A stretch of DNA of 23,649 nucleotides from Gallionella sp. UBA4737. GTDB taxonomy: Bacteria; Pseudomonadota; Gammaproteobacteria; Burkholderiales; Gallionellaceae. This document shows, piece after piece, positions 22,375 through 23,649 of this stretch. The DNA lies in the NCBI GenBank assembly GCA_002403995.1, contig DHIV01000057.1, positions 1 to 23,649 of the forward strand, in the 5' to 3' direction. How positions within the stretch are numbered: position 1 is the stretch's first letter; every line of letters starts with the position of its first letter. The notes beneath the pieces were generated by a model that was given only the letters and a program-made list of their open reading frames with translations, searched no databases and was not told the origin of the DNA. Position numbers and translations under genes: made by a program.

Positions 22375-22675
22375 ATCAAAAAAATCTGTAACGCAAGTTG
22401 CTCACGAAGCAAAAGCAACAGGAGCAACTACAGCAACAGAAACGACAACGAATAAAGAGCTTGCAGTCTTATTGATGAAAAATCAAGGAATCCACGAAGG
22501 CCATTGGATTTTGTCAGCTATGTTGACGTTTGGCGCAATCAACATTGGGCAAACTGCGGATGGCTCAGACGCTCTACCTGCGGGTTTTGTTGCATTAAAT
22601 GGAGTTCGCTTAGAGCGAGTTCCTGAGCCATTGCCATTTTCAGTGAATGCTGCTGAAGTTAACCCTAAGAAATAA
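22367..22675 (+). CDS. Third gene of the hicAB operon, unknown function
   Basis: A 102-aa soluble protein overlapping hicB by eight bases. The first 35 residues are Lys-, Thr- and Ala-rich and probably disordered. The rest has LAVLLMKNQGIHEGHWILSA followed by a Gly/Ala-rich turn and FVALNGVRLERVPEPLPFSV. I recall small conserved proteins with the phrase '(K)(N/S)QG(I/L)HEG.W' but know no function. Its overlap with the antitoxin suggests it is part of the same module, either an accessory or a structural partner, or a passenger. Confidence 0.75.
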   Translation: MTKSKKSVTQVAHEAKATGATTATETTTNKELAVLLMKNQGIHEGHWILSAMLTFGAINIGQTADGSDALPAGFVALNGVRLERVPEPLPFSVNAAEVNPKK

Positions 22676-22817
22676 TCTACCCACGTAATTATTCCTACTT
22701 AATGTGGGTTGCATCGCGTACCGTTTTATGATTACTCAAAGTTGAACGTCCGCTTCCGAGAAATTTTACTATCCGGTTTGTGTCGATGGCGGTCATACTG
22801 CAAATAATTTCAGATGC
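22676..22817. other. Gap after the toxin-antitoxin operon
   Basis: Together with the inverted-repeat arm this makes about 308 bases before the tRNA without a protein gene. It holds GAACGTCCGCTTCCGAGAAA (22744-22763), a direct-orientation relative of 21171-21190. No clear terminator was found. Confidence 0.35.
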
Positions 22818-23036
22818 ATTTTCACCGACCGCTTGTACATCATAAGCAGACGCACGAGCATCGCAACAGTCCTCTCATCCATCTGCGGCACAGTCAAAGC
22901 AACAGTCGCCATAGTACACAGCCCACTGCCGAAGAACTGTTAAATTGAATATTAGCGACAACCCACGTAAAATCGCCGCACTCGCGGGTGTAGTTCAATG
23001 GTAGAACGGCAGCTTCCCAAGCTGCATACGAGGGTT
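22818..23036 (+). repeat. Right arm of the 218-bp inverted repeat
   Basis: Reverse complement of 20435-20652 apart from one indel and a few changes near 22943-22956. It covers the tRNA promoter and the first 53 bases of the intact tRNA. Confidence 0.9.
22945..22973 (+). promoter_or_regulatory. Promoter of tRNA-Gly(CCC)
   Basis: TTGAAT (22945-22950) and TAAAAT (22968-22973) are separated by 17 bases. The GC-rich CGCCGC follows directly, as expected for a growth-rate-controlled stable RNA promoter. The tRNA begins 11 bases after the -10 box. Confidence 0.65.
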
Positions 23037-23057
23037 CGATCCCCTTCACCCGCTCCA
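22984..23057 (+). tRNA. tRNA-Gly, anticodon CCC
   Basis: A full cloverleaf of 74 bases with encoded CCA. The acceptor is GCGGGTG/CACCCGC, D stem GTTC/GAAC, anticodon stem GCAGC/GCTGC around TTCCCAA (anticodon CCC, reading GGG), T stem GAGGG/CCCTT around TTCGATC, and discriminator T. It ends two bases before the stop of the convergent MFS gene. Confidence 0.97.
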
Positions 23058-23059
23058 GA

Positions 23060-23649
23060 TTATTTCAGCGCAACATCCGGCACACTGACATGTTGATCGT
23101 GCATGACGAGGCGCGATACGAACATGATCGCCAGCACATTTCCTGCTATCGCAACATATCCCACCAAACCATAATCGACGATCTGCCCCGCATCATTTTG
23201 AGTGATGATGAACCCGGCCAGCGTGGTAGCCAGCCCCATCGCGAGCGACTGCACCGTGGCATTGAGCGACATGAACGTGCCGCGCAGTTTTGGCTGTGCG
23301 GACGAAGTGATGATGGCCATTGCCGGGATCATCCGTCCAGATACCAGGACAAAGAAGGCTGTAGTGCACGCCAGCCAAAGCCATAGTGGTGACGCTCCGA
23401 TATGGGTCACGACAAACAATGGCAGCAGTGCGGCGATGGCGACCATACGATAGATTTTGACTTTACCGCGCAGGTCGGCCCAGTGGCCGATCAATCGTGC
23501 GGTGACCAGCGTAGCCGCACCACCTGTTAGATAGATGAGCGGGATGTCGTGCAAGGAAATGCCGACGTTGCCCACCGCGTAAATGGTGATGTAGGGAATC
23601 ACCGTGAAGCCGGAAAAGATTAGCAGCGCGGAGAACAGCAAAGCGCGCA
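23060..23649 (-). CDS. Major facilitator superfamily transporter, C-terminal half (5' end outside the window)
   Basis: The frame stays open to the window edge, leaving about 196 visible residues. They contain five to six hydrophobic segments. The sequence includes LTGGAATLVTARLIGHWADL with RGKVKIYRM, the conserved MFS cytoplasmic loop between TM8 and TM9 (G-x-x-x-D-R/K-like), and later MIPAMAIITSSAQPKLRGTF and SLNATVQSLAMGLATTLAGF. This fits a sugar- or drug-efflux type (AraJ/Bcr-like) exporter. The substrate is not evident. It converges on tRNA-Gly with almost no gap. Confidence 0.9.
   Translation of the reverse strand, partial: RALLFSALLIFSGFTVIPYITIYAVGNVGISLHDIPLIYLTGGAATLVTARLIGHWADLRGKVKIYRMVAIAALLPLFVVTHIGASPLWLWLACTTAFFVLVSGRMIPAMAIITSSAQPKLRGTFMSLNATVQSLAMGLATTLAGFIITQNDAGQIVDYGLVGYVAIAGNVLAIMFVSRLVMHDQHVSVPDVALK

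Noticed and set aside
20435..23057. Phage or integrative element using tRNA-Gly as an attachment site
   Set aside because: No integrase is present, and the tRNA copies are inverted and share their 5' side and promoter rather than the 3' end in direct orientation.

Overview
The window looks like a chromosomal stretch of a Betaproteobacterium. The thiS-thiG-trmB order, the secB-gpsA block, the pmbA/yjgA pair and the PglL-like ligase fit a Nitrosomonadales or Gallionellaceae-type genome. This placement rests on gene content and protein style only, with no search behind it. Most of the window is compact, moderately GC-rich housekeeping DNA.

Layout. Positions 1-1563 hold the signalling end of a chemoreceptor and cheW. 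Positions 1730-6192 hold pmbA (minus) divergent from yjgA/darP, a serine carboxylesterase, and a minus-strand atypical PilZ-like protein. Positions 6277-9036 hold aat and bpt, two translationally coupled N-end-rule aminoacyl-transferases, followed by pyrD. Positions 9162-15559 hold an RND efflux operon (adaptor, 1066-aa pump, DUF2892 protein) behind a palindromic operator/promoter, running into a PglL-like membrane glycosyltransferase. Positions 15534-18272 hold rhodanese, grxC, secB, an SH3-domain protein and gpsA in overlapping or close order. Positions 18294-20381 (minus) hold the thiS-thiG-trmB operon. Positions 20435-23057 form an AT-richer island with a small hypothetical gene and a hicA-hicB-orf3 toxin-antitoxin operon, flanked by about 218-bp inverted copies of a tRNA-Gly(CCC) promoter and gene. 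The left tRNA copy is broken and the right one intact. A partial MFS transporter (minus) closes the window.

The most unusual feature is the load of short palindromic repeats, several of them inside coding regions in frame. (1) A two-hairpin element of about 65 bp occurs four times (747-811, 808-856, 6631-6695, 20096-20160). Its stems change sequence between copies but keep pairing. One copy lies in an extra segment of about 59 codons inside aat. (2) A family with TTCGACAAGCTCAGG, CTGAG and CGAACGG motifs adds 8 codons to gpsA, 8 codons plus a C-terminal tail to bpt, and fills the trmB-thiG junction. (3) A 130-bp element with 17-bp terminal inverted repeats and a TTAG target duplication, like an IS5-group MITE, sits between thiG and thiS beside a composite repeat. 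The second notable structure is the inverted tRNA-Gly duplication around the hicAB island, which leaves an apparently intact tRNA promoter pointing through a broken tRNA into thiS.
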